A stretch of 64,000 bases of DNA, taken from NCBI GenBank assembly GCA_050248495.1, contig JBFWSG010000001.1, positions 1-64,000 of the forward strand, given 5' to 3'. This document shows, piece by piece, positions 15,522 to 23,031 of the stretch; within the stretch, counting starts at the first letter, position 1; the number at the start of each line of letters is the position of its first letter. A program made the position numbers and the translations under genes. Origin of the DNA: DASYDU01 sp050248495 (GTDB lineage: Bacteria > Planctomycetota > Planctomycetia > Pirellulales > Lacipirellulaceae). Below the pieces are notes generated by a model. It was not told where the DNA came from and did not search any database. It saw only the letters and a program-made list of their open reading frames with translations.

Positions 15522-17222
15522 GTGGCAGCAAAGCAGATGGTATTTGACGATGAAGCCCGGGCGCCATTGGCGGCGGGCGTGAGCAAGTTGGCCCGCGCCG
15601 TTCGCAGCACGCTCGGTCCCCGCGGCCGCAATGCGGTGCTCGACAAGGGTTGGGGTTCTCCCAAGATCACTAAGGACGGCGTCACCGTGGCTGAGGACAT
15701 CGAACTCGATGATCCGTACGAAAACCTCGGTGCACAGCTCGTGAAGGAAGCCGCCAGCAAGACAAACGACGTCGCGGGCGACGGCACGACGACCGCCACG
15801 GTGCTGGCCGACGGCATATTCCGCGAAGGCCTCAAGATGATTGCCGCCGGCGCCGCCCCGATGGCCCTGCAGCGCGGCATTCAGAAGGCCGTCGAAGCGG
15901 TGAACGAAGCCATCACCAAGCAGGCCGAATCCGTGGAAGTCGGCGACAAGAAGCGGCTGCAGCAGATCGCCACGATCGCCGGCAACAACGACCCGACGAT
16001 CGGCACGATCCTGGCCGACGCCTTCACCAAGGTCGGCAAGGACGGCGTAATCACGGTCGACGAAGGCCGCGGCAGCGAAACGACGGTGGAAGTCGTCGAA
16101 GGCATGCAGTTCGACCGCGGCTTCCTTTCGCCACACTTCGTCACGAATCCCGACGATCAAGAGGTTGAGTTCGACAACGCCCTGATCCTGGTTTACGAAG
16201 AGAAAATCTCAAACGCCAAAGTGCTCGTGCCGCTGTTGGAGGCCGTGTCGAAGGCCGGCAAGCCGCTGGTGATTATCGCTGAAGACGTTGATGGCGAAGC
16301 GCTGGCGACGCTGGTCGTCAACAAGCTCCGCGGCGTGCTGCAAGTATGTGCCGTGAAGGCCCCGGGGTATGGGGATCGCCGCAAGGCGATGCTGGGCGAC
16401 ATCGCGGTCCTCACGGGCGCGACCGCCATCTTCAAGGACCTCGGCATCAAGCTCGACGGCGTGCAGCTCTCCGACTTGGGCAAGGCCAAGCGGATCATCA
16501 TCTCGAACGACAACACCACGATCGTCGGCGGTGGCGGCAAGAAGGACGAGATCAGCGGTCGGGCCGAGCAGATCCGCCGCGAGATCGAGAGCACCGACAG
16601 CGATTACGACCGCGAGAAGCTGCAAGAACGGCTGGCCAAGCTGGCCGGCGGCGTCGCGCAGATCAAGGTCGGAGCCGTCACCGAGGCCGAACTCAAGGAG
16701 CGCAAGGCGCTGTTCGACGACGCTCGTGCCGCAACCCACGCGGCGCTCGCGGAAGGCATCGTGCCAGGCGGCGGCGTGGCACTGCTGCGGGCCGAGAAGG
16801 TCATCAAGAAGCTCGAACTTGAAGGCGACGAAAAGCTCGGCGCCGAGATCGTGGCCAACGTGCTGCCCCATCCGCTGCGTTACATCGCGGAGAATGCCGG
16901 CGTCGACGGCGAAGTCGTCGTCAACCGCGTTCGTCAGATGAAGGGCAAGAACGAAGGCTACAACGCCGACAAGGACGAGTACACCGACCTCGTGGCGGCC
17001 GGCGTCATCGATCCGGCCAAGGTCGTGAAGACCGCCTTGCTCAACGGCTCGAGCGTGGCGGCCCTGTTGCTCACCACCGATTCCCTCGTGACCGAAATCC
17101 CGAAGGAAGAGGAACCTGCCGCCGGCGGCCACCATGGCCACGACCACGGCATGGGTGGTATGGGCGGAATGGGCGGCGGCATGGGTGGCATGGGCGGCAT
17201 GGGCATGCCCGGAATGATGTAA
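15522..17222 (+). CDS. groEL: GroEL chaperonin 1, divergent, with His- and Gly-Met-rich tail
   Basis: 566 residues. ATP-site motifs are present: TKDGVTVAEDI, GDGTTTATV and the Asp in the LFDDARAATHAALAEG segment. The apical substrate/GroES face reads GFLSPHF instead of the canonical GYLSPYF, changing two aromatic positions (Tyr199 and Tyr203 in E. coli numbering). The tail carries HHGHDHG and then about seven GGM units, as in standard GroELs but with an added His cluster. A very strong ribosome site GGAGGAG (15509-15515) precedes the GTG at 15522. It is the first gene of groEL-groES-groEL. No CIRCE element was found upstream. It may be a specialised or stress paralogue, or hetero-assemble with the second copy. 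Confidence 0.93.
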   Translation: MAAKQMVFDDEARAPLAAGVSKLARAVRSTLGPRGRNAVLDKGWGSPKITKDGVTVAEDIELDDPYENLGAQLVKEAASKTNDVAGDGTTTATVLADGIFREGLKMIAAGAAPMALQRGIQKAVEAVNEAITKQAESVEVGDKKRLQQIATIAGNNDPTIGTILADAFTKVGKDGVITVDEGRGSETTVEVVEGMQFDRGFLSPHFVTNPDDQEVEFDNALILVYEEKISNAKVLVPLLEAVSKAGKPLVIIAEDVDGEALATLVVNKLRGVLQVCAVKAPGYGDRRKAMLGDIAVLTGATAIFKDLGIKLDGVQLSDLGKAKRIIISNDNTTIVGGGGKKDEISGRAEQIRREIESTDSDYDREKLQERLAKLAGGVAQIKVGAVTEAELKERKALFDDARAATHAALAEGIVPGGGVALLRAEKVIKKLELEGDEKLGAEIVANVLPHPLRYIAENAGVDGEVVVNRVRQMKGKNEGYNADKDEYTDLVAAGVIDPAKVVKTALLNGSSVAALLLTTDSLVTEIPKEEEPAAGGHHGHDHGMGGMGGMGGGMGGMGGMGMPGMM

Positions 17223-17280
17223 GCCGCTCGCCTCAAATCGATTCTCAAACAACAACACATACACATAAGGAAACTCACAC

Positions 17281-17580
17281 ATGGCCAAATTGAATCTCCG
17301 TCCGCTGGACGATCGCGTGGTGGTCCGCCCGCTGGAAGCAGAAGAAGTCACTGCCGGCGGCATCTACCTGCCGGACGCTGCCAAGGAAAAGCCGCAGCGC
17401 GGCAAAGTGATCGCGGCCGGTCCGGGCAAGCTGCTCGATAGCGGCAATCGCGGCGAGCTGTCGGTCAAAATTGGCGACGAAGTGATCTACGGCAAGTACG
17501 GCGGCTCGGAAGTCGAAGTCGACGGCGAAGAGCTCAAGATCCTCCGCGAGAGCGACATCCTCGCCAAAGTCGTCAGCTAA
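17281..17580 (+). CDS. groES: GroES co-chaperonin
   Basis: 99 residues, full length for the 10-kDa lid of GroEL. It starts NLRPLDDRVVVRPLEAEE, has the mobile loop with GGIYLPDAA, and ends KILRESDILAKV. AAGGAAA lies 9 nt before the ATG. It is the only groES in the window, 58 nt after one groEL and 78 nt before the other, so one lid probably serves both rings. Confidence 0.97.
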   Translation: MAKLNLRPLDDRVVVRPLEAEEVTAGGIYLPDAAKEKPQRGKVIAAGPGKLLDSGNRGELSVKIGDEVIYGKYGGSEVEVDGEELKILRESDILAKVVS

Positions 17581-17596
17581 CGCACATTTCGAGCGG

Positions 17597-17618
17597 CCGG
17601 TGAGCTACTTCTCGCCGG
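17597..17618 (+). promoter_or_regulatory. Stem-loop between groES and the second groEL
   Basis: CCGGTGAG (17597-17604), loop CTACTT, CTCGCCGG (17611-17618): eight pairs including one G-U. No T run follows, so it is more likely a processing or partial-readthrough signal that sets the ratio of groES to the downstream groEL than a full terminator. Confidence 0.4.
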
Positions 17619-17658
17619 TTCCGACCTCACCGCACCAAATCATTCAGGAATCTTTGCA

Positions 17659-19278
17659 ATGGCTAAACAACTCCTATTCGACGACGCCGCGCGTGCCAAG
17701 ATGCTCGCCGGCGTGGACAAGCTGGCCGACGCCGTGGCGATTACGCTCGGCCCGACCGGCCGCAACGTGATCATCAACAAGTCCTTCGGCGGCCCGACGG
17801 TCACCAAGGACGGCGTCACCGTGAGCAAGGAAGTCGAGCTCGAAGACCCATTCGAGAACATGGGCGCGAAGCTCGTGCACGAAGTGGCTGACAAGACCTC
17901 AACGCTGGCCGGCGACGGCACGACGACCGCCACCGTGCTGGCCCGCGCGATCCTGCGTGAAGGCACTCGCAATGTGGTCGCCGGCAGCAACCCGACCGCG
18001 GTCCGCCGCGGCATCGAGAAGGCCGTGGCCGCTGCGGTCGAGCACCTCGAGAAGATCTCCAAGAAGGTCTCCAGCAAGGAAGAAATCGCCAACGTCGGCT
18101 CGATTAGCGCGAACAACGATCGCGTGATCGGCGAGCTCCTGGCCGACGCGATGGAAAAGGTCGGCAAGGACGGCGTGATCACGGTCGAAGAAGGCAAGAC
18201 GACCGAAACGACGCTCGAATTGGTCGAAGGCATGCAATTCGACAAAGGCTACCTGTCGCCGTACTTCATCAACGAAACGGCGACGATGGAATGCACGCTC
18301 GAGGACGCCTACCTGCTGATTCACGAGAAGAAGATCAGCAACCTCCGCGAACTCCTGCCGCTCTTGGAACAGACGATCCAGAAGGCCCGGCCGCTGCTGA
18401 TCATTGCCGAAGATATCGAAGGCGAGGCGCTGGCGGCTTTGGTTGTGAACAAGCTCCGCGGCGTCTTGAACGTGTGTGCGGTGAAGGCTCCTGGCTTCGG
18501 CGATCGCCGCAAGGCAATGCTGGGCGACATCGCCACGCTCACCGGCGGCACCGTGATTAGCGAAGACTTGGGCGTCAAGCTCGAGAACGTCAAGCTGGAT
18601 GAGCTCGGCCGGGCCAAGAAGGTCACCGTCACGAAAGACAACACGACCATCGTCCAGGGCGGCGGTGACACGAAAGAAGTCCAGAAGCGGATCGAGCAGA
18701 TTCGCAAGGCGATCGAAGCCTCGACCAGCGATTACGACCGCGAGAAGCTCCAGGAGCGGCTCGCCAAGCTTACGGGCGGCGTCGCCATCATCTCGGTCGG
18801 CGCTTCGAGCGAAGCCGACATGAAGCAGAAGAAAGCCCGCGTTGAAGATGCGTTGCACGCGACCCGCGCGGCCGTCGAGGAAGGCATCCTGCCCGGCGGC
18901 GGCGTGGCCTTGCTACGCTGCAAGGACGCGGTGGCGGCGGCCAAGAGCGGCGCCAAGGGCGACGAGAAGATCGGCGTCGACATCGTGCTGGGCGTGCTCG
19001 ATGCCCCGCTCAAGCAGATCGTCAACAACTGCGGTCTCTCGGGCAGCGTGATCGCCGACGAGGTCAGCCAGAAGTCGAACAATATCGGCTACGACGCGAA
19101 CGCCGGCGAATATGTCGACATGATGAAGGCCGGCATTCTCGACCCCACCAAGGTCGTGAAGACCGCGCTCACGAACGCGGCCAGCATCTCGGGCCTGATC
19201 CTCACGACCGAGGCGCTGGTGACGAATTTCGACTCGAAGGACGACGCCAAAAAGGCCGTCGTCGGCAGCATTCGCTAA
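17659..19278 (+). CDS. groEL: GroEL chaperonin 2, canonical apical face, without a Gly-Met tail
   Basis: 539 residues. It carries TKDGVTVSKEVELEDPFENMG, GDGTTTATVLA and VEDALHATRAAVEEG, as expected of a working ATPase, and the apical motif is canonical (GYLSPYFIN). It ends ALVTNFDSKDDAKKAVVGSI plus R, with none of the C-terminal GGM repeats that normally fill the ring cavity floor. It differs clearly from the first copy in sequence, so this is an old duplication and not a recent one. A perfect 10-bp hairpin follows at 19307-19339. In lineages with several chaperonins one copy is usually the housekeeping one; this copy's canonical apical face makes it the likelier candidate. Confidence 0.95.
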   Translation: MAKQLLFDDAARAKMLAGVDKLADAVAITLGPTGRNVIINKSFGGPTVTKDGVTVSKEVELEDPFENMGAKLVHEVADKTSTLAGDGTTTATVLARAILREGTRNVVAGSNPTAVRRGIEKAVAAAVEHLEKISKKVSSKEEIANVGSISANNDRVIGELLADAMEKVGKDGVITVEEGKTTETTLELVEGMQFDKGYLSPYFINETATMECTLEDAYLLIHEKKISNLRELLPLLEQTIQKARPLLIIAEDIEGEALAALVVNKLRGVLNVCAVKAPGFGDRRKAMLGDIATLTGGTVISEDLGVKLENVKLDELGRAKKVTVTKDNTTIVQGGGDTKEVQKRIEQIRKAIEASTSDYDREKLQERLAKLTGGVAIISVGASSEADMKQKKARVEDALHATRAAVEEGILPGGGVALLRCKDAVAAAKSGAKGDEKIGVDIVLGVLDAPLKQIVNNCGLSGSVIADEVSQKSNNIGYDANAGEYVDMMKAGILDPTKVVKTALTNAASISGLILTTEALVTNFDSKDDAKKAVVGSIR

Positions 19279-19306
19279 TTGCGGTGGGCCGCAAATCGAT
19301 ATGCTC

Positions 19307-19339
19307 GCGGGCCACTTTGCCTCGTGCCGAGTGGCCCGC
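19307..19339 (+). terminator. Hairpin after the second groEL
   Basis: GCGGGCCACT (19307-19316) and its perfect complement AGTGGCCCGC (19330-19339) with a 13-nt loop. The T run is poor (TTGCGTG), so termination may be incomplete, but a new -10 box for dnaJ follows at 19372. Confidence 0.55.
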
Positions 19340-19371
19340 TTGCGTGAAGTAAACTTGCCTTCCGCCTGACG

Positions 19372-19377
19372 TATAAT
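19372..19377 (+). promoter_or_regulatory. Probable -10 box of dnaJ
   Basis: Perfect TATAAT, 13 nt before the ATG at 19391. The leader would be only about 7 nt and no Shine-Dalgarno is present. No good -35 element is visible at 16-18 nt. Confidence 0.45.
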
Positions 19378-19390
19378 TCCTGACAACCTC

Positions 19391-20521
19391 ATGTCTGCCA
19401 TGGCCACCGAGCGCGACTATTACGAAGTGCTGGGCGTCGCACGCACCGCGACGGGCGGCGAGATCGCGACCGCGTATCGCCGGCTGGCCGTGAAGTATCA
19501 CCCCGACAAGAATCCCGGTGACGAGGAAGCGATCGACCGCTTCAAGGAGGCCGCCGAGGCCTTCGAAGTGCTCAGCGACGCGGACAAGCGTTCGCGCTAC
19601 GACCGCTTCGGCCATGCCGGCGTGAATGGCAATCGCGGACACCATTTCCACGACGTCGAGGATATTTTCTCGGCGTTCGGCGACATCTTTGGCGATCTGT
19701 TCGGCGGCGGCGGCCGCAACCGTGCCCGCAAGGGCCGCGACGTCCGCTGCGACGTCACGCTGACGCTCCACGAAGCGGCCAAGGGCGTCCGTAAGACAGT
19801 GGAGTTCCGCCGCCACGAACCGTGCGACAGCTGCGGCGGCTCCGGGGCTGCCAAGGGGAGCAAGCGCGAAACCTGTTCTTACTGCCGCGGACAGGGCCGC
19901 GTGATCCAGTCGGCCGGTATCGTGCGGATGCAGACCACTTGCCCGAAATGTCACGGCGAAGGCTCGACGGTCGAAAAACCCTGCCCGAGCTGCCGCGGTT
20001 CCGGCCAGACGCTCAAGAAGGTCGTCACGGAGGTCGAGATTCCGGCCGGTGTCGACGACGAGATGCGGGTCCGGATCACCGGCCAGGGTGAGCCGAGCCC
20101 CAACGGCGGGCCGCCGGGCGACTGCTACTGCTTCATCACCGTCGAGCCGCATCCGCTTTTCGAGCGCGACGGACAGCACCTCATTTGCCGCGTGCCGATC
20201 ACGTATTCGCAGGCGGCGCTCGGGACCACGTTGGAAGTCCCGACGCTCGAGGGTCGCGGCGAATTGGAAGTGCCGGGCGGCACGCAGTCGGGCCACGTCT
20301 TCCGAATGCCCGGCAAAGGGATGCCCGATCCGCGGCGACGCGGGCTGGGCGACCTCCTGGTCCAGGTGCTGATCGAGGTGCCCAAGAAGCTCAGCAAAGA
20401 AGAAGAGACGCTGCTCCGCGACCTGGCCGAGCTGGAGCACAAACACGTCGCCCCCGAACGCAAAGGCTTTTTCGAGAAGCTCAAAGAATATTTCACGACC
20501 GAGGAAGAATCGGTCGGCTAG
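19391..20521 (+). CDS. dnaJ: DnaJ (Hsp40) co-chaperone
   Basis: 376 residues with the type I layout: J domain 1-70 with the HPD motif (KYHPDKNPGDEEA), Gly-rich linker (GDIFGDLFGGGGRNR), four zinc-binding repeats CDSCGGSG, CSYCRGQG, CPKCHGEG and CPSCRGSG, and the C-terminal substrate-binding domains. It delivers clients to DnaK and triggers its ATPase; no dnaK is in this window. The ATG at 19391 or the one at 19400 could be used; neither has a ribosome site, and translation may be near-leaderless. grpE starts 17 nt after the stop. Confidence 0.95.
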   Translation: MSAMATERDYYEVLGVARTATGGEIATAYRRLAVKYHPDKNPGDEEAIDRFKEAAEAFEVLSDADKRSRYDRFGHAGVNGNRGHHFHDVEDIFSAFGDIFGDLFGGGGRNRARKGRDVRCDVTLTLHEAAKGVRKTVEFRRHEPCDSCGGSGAAKGSKRETCSYCRGQGRVIQSAGIVRMQTTCPKCHGEGSTVEKPCPSCRGSGQTLKKVVTEVEIPAGVDDEMRVRITGQGEPSPNGGPPGDCYCFITVEPHPLFERDGQHLICRVPITYSQAALGTTLEVPTLEGRGELEVPGGTQSGHVFRMPGKGMPDPRRRGLGDLLVQVLIEVPKKLSKEEETLLRDLAELEHKHVAPERKGFFEKLKEYFTTEEESVG

Positions 20522-20538
20522 ACAGGACGGAATGCACG

Positions 20539-21090
20539 ATGGCAAACGAATCTCAACCCACGGCCGAGGATCAAGCGGCGGCCGACGCCGAGTCGCTCGC
20601 CGCATCGATTGCTGCGGCCGGCGCCCAGGGCGGTTCCTCGATGGACACAGCGGCTGAGCTGGCCGCGGCGAACGATCGGTTCCTGCGCCTGCAGGCGGAA
20701 ATGCAGAATCTCCGCAATCGCACGTCGCGCGAGATCGCCGACGAGCGGAAGTATGCTGCTCTGCCGGTGCTCCGCGACTTGTTGCCGGTACTCGACAATA
20801 TCAACCGCGCGATCGAGGCGGCCGAAAAAGCCGGCGAGGCGGACAATTTGCTGGAGGGCTTCCGCCTCGTGCGGCAGCAGCTCGTGACCACGCTCACCAA
20901 CCACGGCGCCGAAGCAATCAACGCCCTGGGCCAGCCGTTTGACCCCAATTTCCACCAGGCGATTTTGCATCAGCCGTCGAACGAGCCGGCAAACACCGTG
21001 ACGATGGTCACCCAGGAAGGCTACAAACTCCACGACCGCGTGGTGCGGCCGGCCCAGGTGATCGTGTCCTCCGGTCCGGCGAAGGGTTAG
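20539..21090 (+). CDS. grpE: GrpE, nucleotide exchange factor of DnaK
   Basis: 183 residues. The long N-terminal helix (AELAAANDRFLRLQAEMQ) leads into the conserved NLRNRTSREIADERKYA, followed by LPVLDNINRA and the beta-domain with QPFDPNFHQAI and GYKLHDRVVRPAQV. GrpE dimers release ADP from DnaK and act as the thermosensor of that system. The ATG at 20539 is used because the homology begins just after it; an in-frame opening that runs back into dnaJ is a shadow. It forms an operon with dnaJ. Confidence 0.95.
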   Translation: MANESQPTAEDQAAADAESLAASIAAAGAQGGSSMDTAAELAAANDRFLRLQAEMQNLRNRTSREIADERKYAALPVLRDLLPVLDNINRAIEAAEKAGEADNLLEGFRLVRQQLVTTLTNHGAEAINALGQPFDPNFHQAILHQPSNEPANTVTMVTQEGYKLHDRVVRPAQVIVSSGPAKG

Positions 21091-21153
21091 CTAAAAGTGC
21101 GCCGGCGAGCCGTTGGCTCGCGGCTAGCGCCTGGCGAGAGACGAAACTCCACT

Positions 21154-21489
21154 ATGCCTACGTACGACTACGAATGTGACGCCTGCGGACACAAGTTCGA
21201 GCTGTTCCAGTCGATCTCCGCGCCCGTCGAGAAGAAATGCCCCGAGTGCAAGAAGAACAAGCTCCGCCGCCTGATCGGCACTGGCGCGGCGGTCGTCTTC
21301 AAGGGCTCCGGCTTCTACCAGACCGACTACCGTAGCGACTCGTACAAAAAAGCCGCTGACAGCGACAAGCCGGCGAGCGAGTCGAAGAGCGAGTCTAAGT
21401 CGGAGTCGAAATCGGACGGCAAGTCGAGCGAGAGCAGCAAGTCCTCAGGCGGCAAGAGCGAGAAGAAGTCTTCGAAGAAGAAGGACTGA
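21154..21489 (+). CDS. FmdB-type zinc-ribbon protein with Lys/Ser-rich tail
   Basis: 111 residues. The first 45 form the FmdB/regulatory zinc ribbon: MPTYDYECDACGHKFE, then KKCPECKKNKLRRLIG, giving the Cys-x2-Cys pairs that bind one zinc, with GSGFYQTDYRSDSYK after it. The last 50 or so residues are nearly all Ser, Lys, Glu, Gly and Asp, with SESK repeated. These proteins are small and of unclear function, and they often sit near translation or chaperone genes. It is 63 nt after grpE and may belong to that operon. Confidence 0.85.
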   Translation: MPTYDYECDACGHKFELFQSISAPVEKKCPECKKNKLRRLIGTGAAVVFKGSGFYQTDYRSDSYKKAADSDKPASESKSESKSESKSDGKSSESSKSSGGKSEKKSSKKKD

Positions 21490-21504
21490 CGGGCCAGACA
21501 AGCG

Positions 21505-21900
21505 TTACTTCAATTGCTCGTAGAATTGCCGCGGCGAATGGATCGCAATTCCGGCATGTTGGCCAATTGCCAATAGCGCCGCATCGCCAGTCACAAGGCA
21601 ATCTGCCCCGGCCGCAATCATTGTCCCGAGAATTGGCAAGTCGTCAGCATCGGGGCAAGCGTTCGCGGGCACGTCGGCGGGCGTCACGACCCGCGCATTG
21701 TCGCGCAGGAATTTGACGATCTCACGGACACGCGTCGGCGGCATCTTCAGCTTGCTGGCGAGCTTCTCAGCGACTTCGTCGAGTATGAACTCAGAAGTCA
21801 CCAGTCTGCCGCGGTCGAGGCAAACCGTCATGACTGCTTCGCACAGGCCGCGCGAGGCGAACGCGGCAATGATCACATTGGTGTCCAAGACGACATTCAC
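21505..21900 (-). CDS. PIN-domain toxin (ribonuclease) of a type II toxin-antitoxin pair
   Basis: 131 residues of the PIN fold: MNVVLDTNVIIAAFASRG with the first catalytic Asp, the mid acidic residue in ILDEVAEKLASK, and NACPDADDLPILGTMI followed by CLVTGDAALLAI with the remaining acidic residues of the Mg2+ site. The length and the ADxxLVTGD ending fit the single-domain PIN toxin family that cleaves RNA. The GTG start at 21900 overlaps the antitoxin stop as GTGA, so the two are translationally coupled. It converges with fmdB across 15 nt. Confidence 0.85.
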   Translation of the reverse strand: MNVVLDTNVIIAAFASRGLCEAVMTVCLDRGRLVTSEFILDEVAEKLASKLKMPPTRVREIVKFLRDNARVVTPADVPANACPDADDLPILGTMIAAGADCLVTGDAALLAIGQHAGIAIHSPRQFYEQLK

Positions 21901-22112
21901 GAGATCGCCTTGAACACGTCCTCATCCGTGAGAATTCCTTGGGCCTCGGCAAAAGGAAGCGTCTTGGAGCGCAGAGCCTGAAATCGTTCAACGGCCACGT
22001 AGCGGCGCAGAGAATCACGCACCAGGTCACTCAGTGGCTGCTGCTTCTGTCGACTGAGCTTTTCCAGTTCGCGGCGGAGCGGTTCAGAGATTCGGACGGT
22101 CAATGCGCTCAT
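21897..22112 (-). CDS. Ribbon-helix-helix antitoxin
   Basis: 71 residues. The N-terminus SALTVRISEPLRRELEKLS is a ribbon-helix-helix DNA-binding domain, and the rest (YVAVERFQALRSKTLPFAEA) should wrap the PIN toxin and block its active site. The ATG at 22112 is chosen because the domain starts there and a TACAAT -10 box ends exactly 7 nt upstream; the longer frame to 22208 has no family sequence. Two identical 9-bp operator repeats overlap this start. The toxin gene follows with a 4-nt overlap. Confidence 0.85.
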   Translation of the reverse strand: MSALTVRISEPLRRELEKLSRQKQQPLSDLVRDSLRRYVAVERFQALRSKTLPFAEAQGILTDEDVFKAIS

Positions 22113-22130
22113 GTAATACATTGTAATACA
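22112..22130 (-). promoter_or_regulatory. Operator repeats and -10 box of the toxin-antitoxin operon
   Basis: TGTAATACA occurs at 22112-22120 and again at 22122-22130, a 10-bp period that places both copies on the same face of the DNA. Each copy is itself a TGTA-n-TACA palindrome, a common shape for ribbon-helix-helix sites. On the minus strand TACAAT (22125-22120) lies inside the repeats, 7 nt before the ATG, so bound antitoxin would block the promoter. Confidence 0.65.
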
Positions 22131-22152
22131 CCGTCGGCCGAAGTCAACTTCG

Positions 22153-22854
22153 CTAATGCATCGCCAGTTGCAGCGAGTTCCACGCTTCCGGCAGAGGCGC
22201 GGACACATCCACCAGTTCAGGCGTCATCGGGTGCTTGAAACCCAGCTGCCGGGCGTGCAGCGCGATCGCCCGCAGTCGCTCGTCCTCAAATTGCTGGCCG
22301 AACGGATGCGTCGCACCATACTGCGTGTCACCCACAACCGCATGCCCGCGCGATGCCGCCTGCACTCGGATCTGGTGCGTCCGCCCGGTTTCGAGTTGAA
22401 TCTCGAGCCACGTGCCCGCTTCCGTCCGGCCCATGACCCGCCAGTGCATGATGGCGATTTTCCCTCGCGGGTCGTCCGCCGGCACCACGATCGACTGGGC
22501 CATGCCGTGCCGCTTGTGGAGGTGATCCGTCCAGGTTCCCTCATCCCCTTCGACCTGTCCCTCGACAAAGGCCCAATAGACCTTCGTCACCGTGCGATTC
22601 TCAAACTGGGTCGAAATCCGCTCGGCCGCCCGCACGTGCCGGGCGAACACGATGGCTCCCGACACCGGCCGGTCGAGCCGATGGGGCAGGCCGAGATAGA
22701 TGTTCCCCTCCTTGCCCTCCCGTTGGCGGTAGAAGTCCTTGACGCGGACTTCCAGGCTATCGATCCCCGCTGGCGCCTGCGTCAGCACGCCAGACGGCTT
22801 GTTGATCACCAGCACCGGGCCGTTGTCGTGAAGGATTTCGAGCGGTTCGGACAT
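22153..22854 (-). CDS. RluA-family pseudouridine synthase
   Basis: 233 residues. The catalytic motif is LPHRLDRPVSGAIVFAR (Asp61), with the start VLVINKPSGVLTQ and the later LETGRTHQIRVQAASRGHAVVGD, all signatures of the RluA/RluC/RluD class that turns uridine into pseudouridine in 23S rRNA or tRNA. There is no N-terminal S4 domain, so it is the short form as in RluA or TruC; the target base cannot be told. It stands alone, downstream-facing toward the toxin-antitoxin pair. Confidence 0.88.
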   Translation of the reverse strand: MSEPLEILHDNGPVLVINKPSGVLTQAPAGIDSLEVRVKDFYRQREGKEGNIYLGLPHRLDRPVSGAIVFARHVRAAERISTQFENRTVTKVYWAFVEGQVEGDEGTWTDHLHKRHGMAQSIVVPADDPRGKIAIMHWRVMGRTEAGTWLEIQLETGRTHQIRVQAASRGHAVVGDTQYGATHPFGQQFEDERLRAIALHARQLGFKHPMTPELVDVSAPLPEAWNSLQLAMH

Positions 22855-23031
22855 GCGAGGGCGAGAAACGGTGCGGTTGAATCAACGAGCGACTTGGCCG
22901 GTGCGAACCCCATCAGACTGCCGGCTGTCCCCCTTCGCAAGCCAGCCGTAGCGGCACTCTGCCACGAGAGTCTAAAATGCTGGGCTCGGATTCGGCCGCC
23001 CTCCTTCCTAGTTGTTTGATACGTCAAAACC

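Noticed and set aside
17113..17222. GGM-coding tandem repeats and the SESK repeats near 21380-21430 as CRISPR or satellite DNA
   Set aside because: Both are in-frame low-complexity protein tails of groEL and the FmdB-type protein; there are no spacers.
16209..17363. 384-codon antisense frame across the first groEL
   Set aside because: Shadow of a conserved gene.
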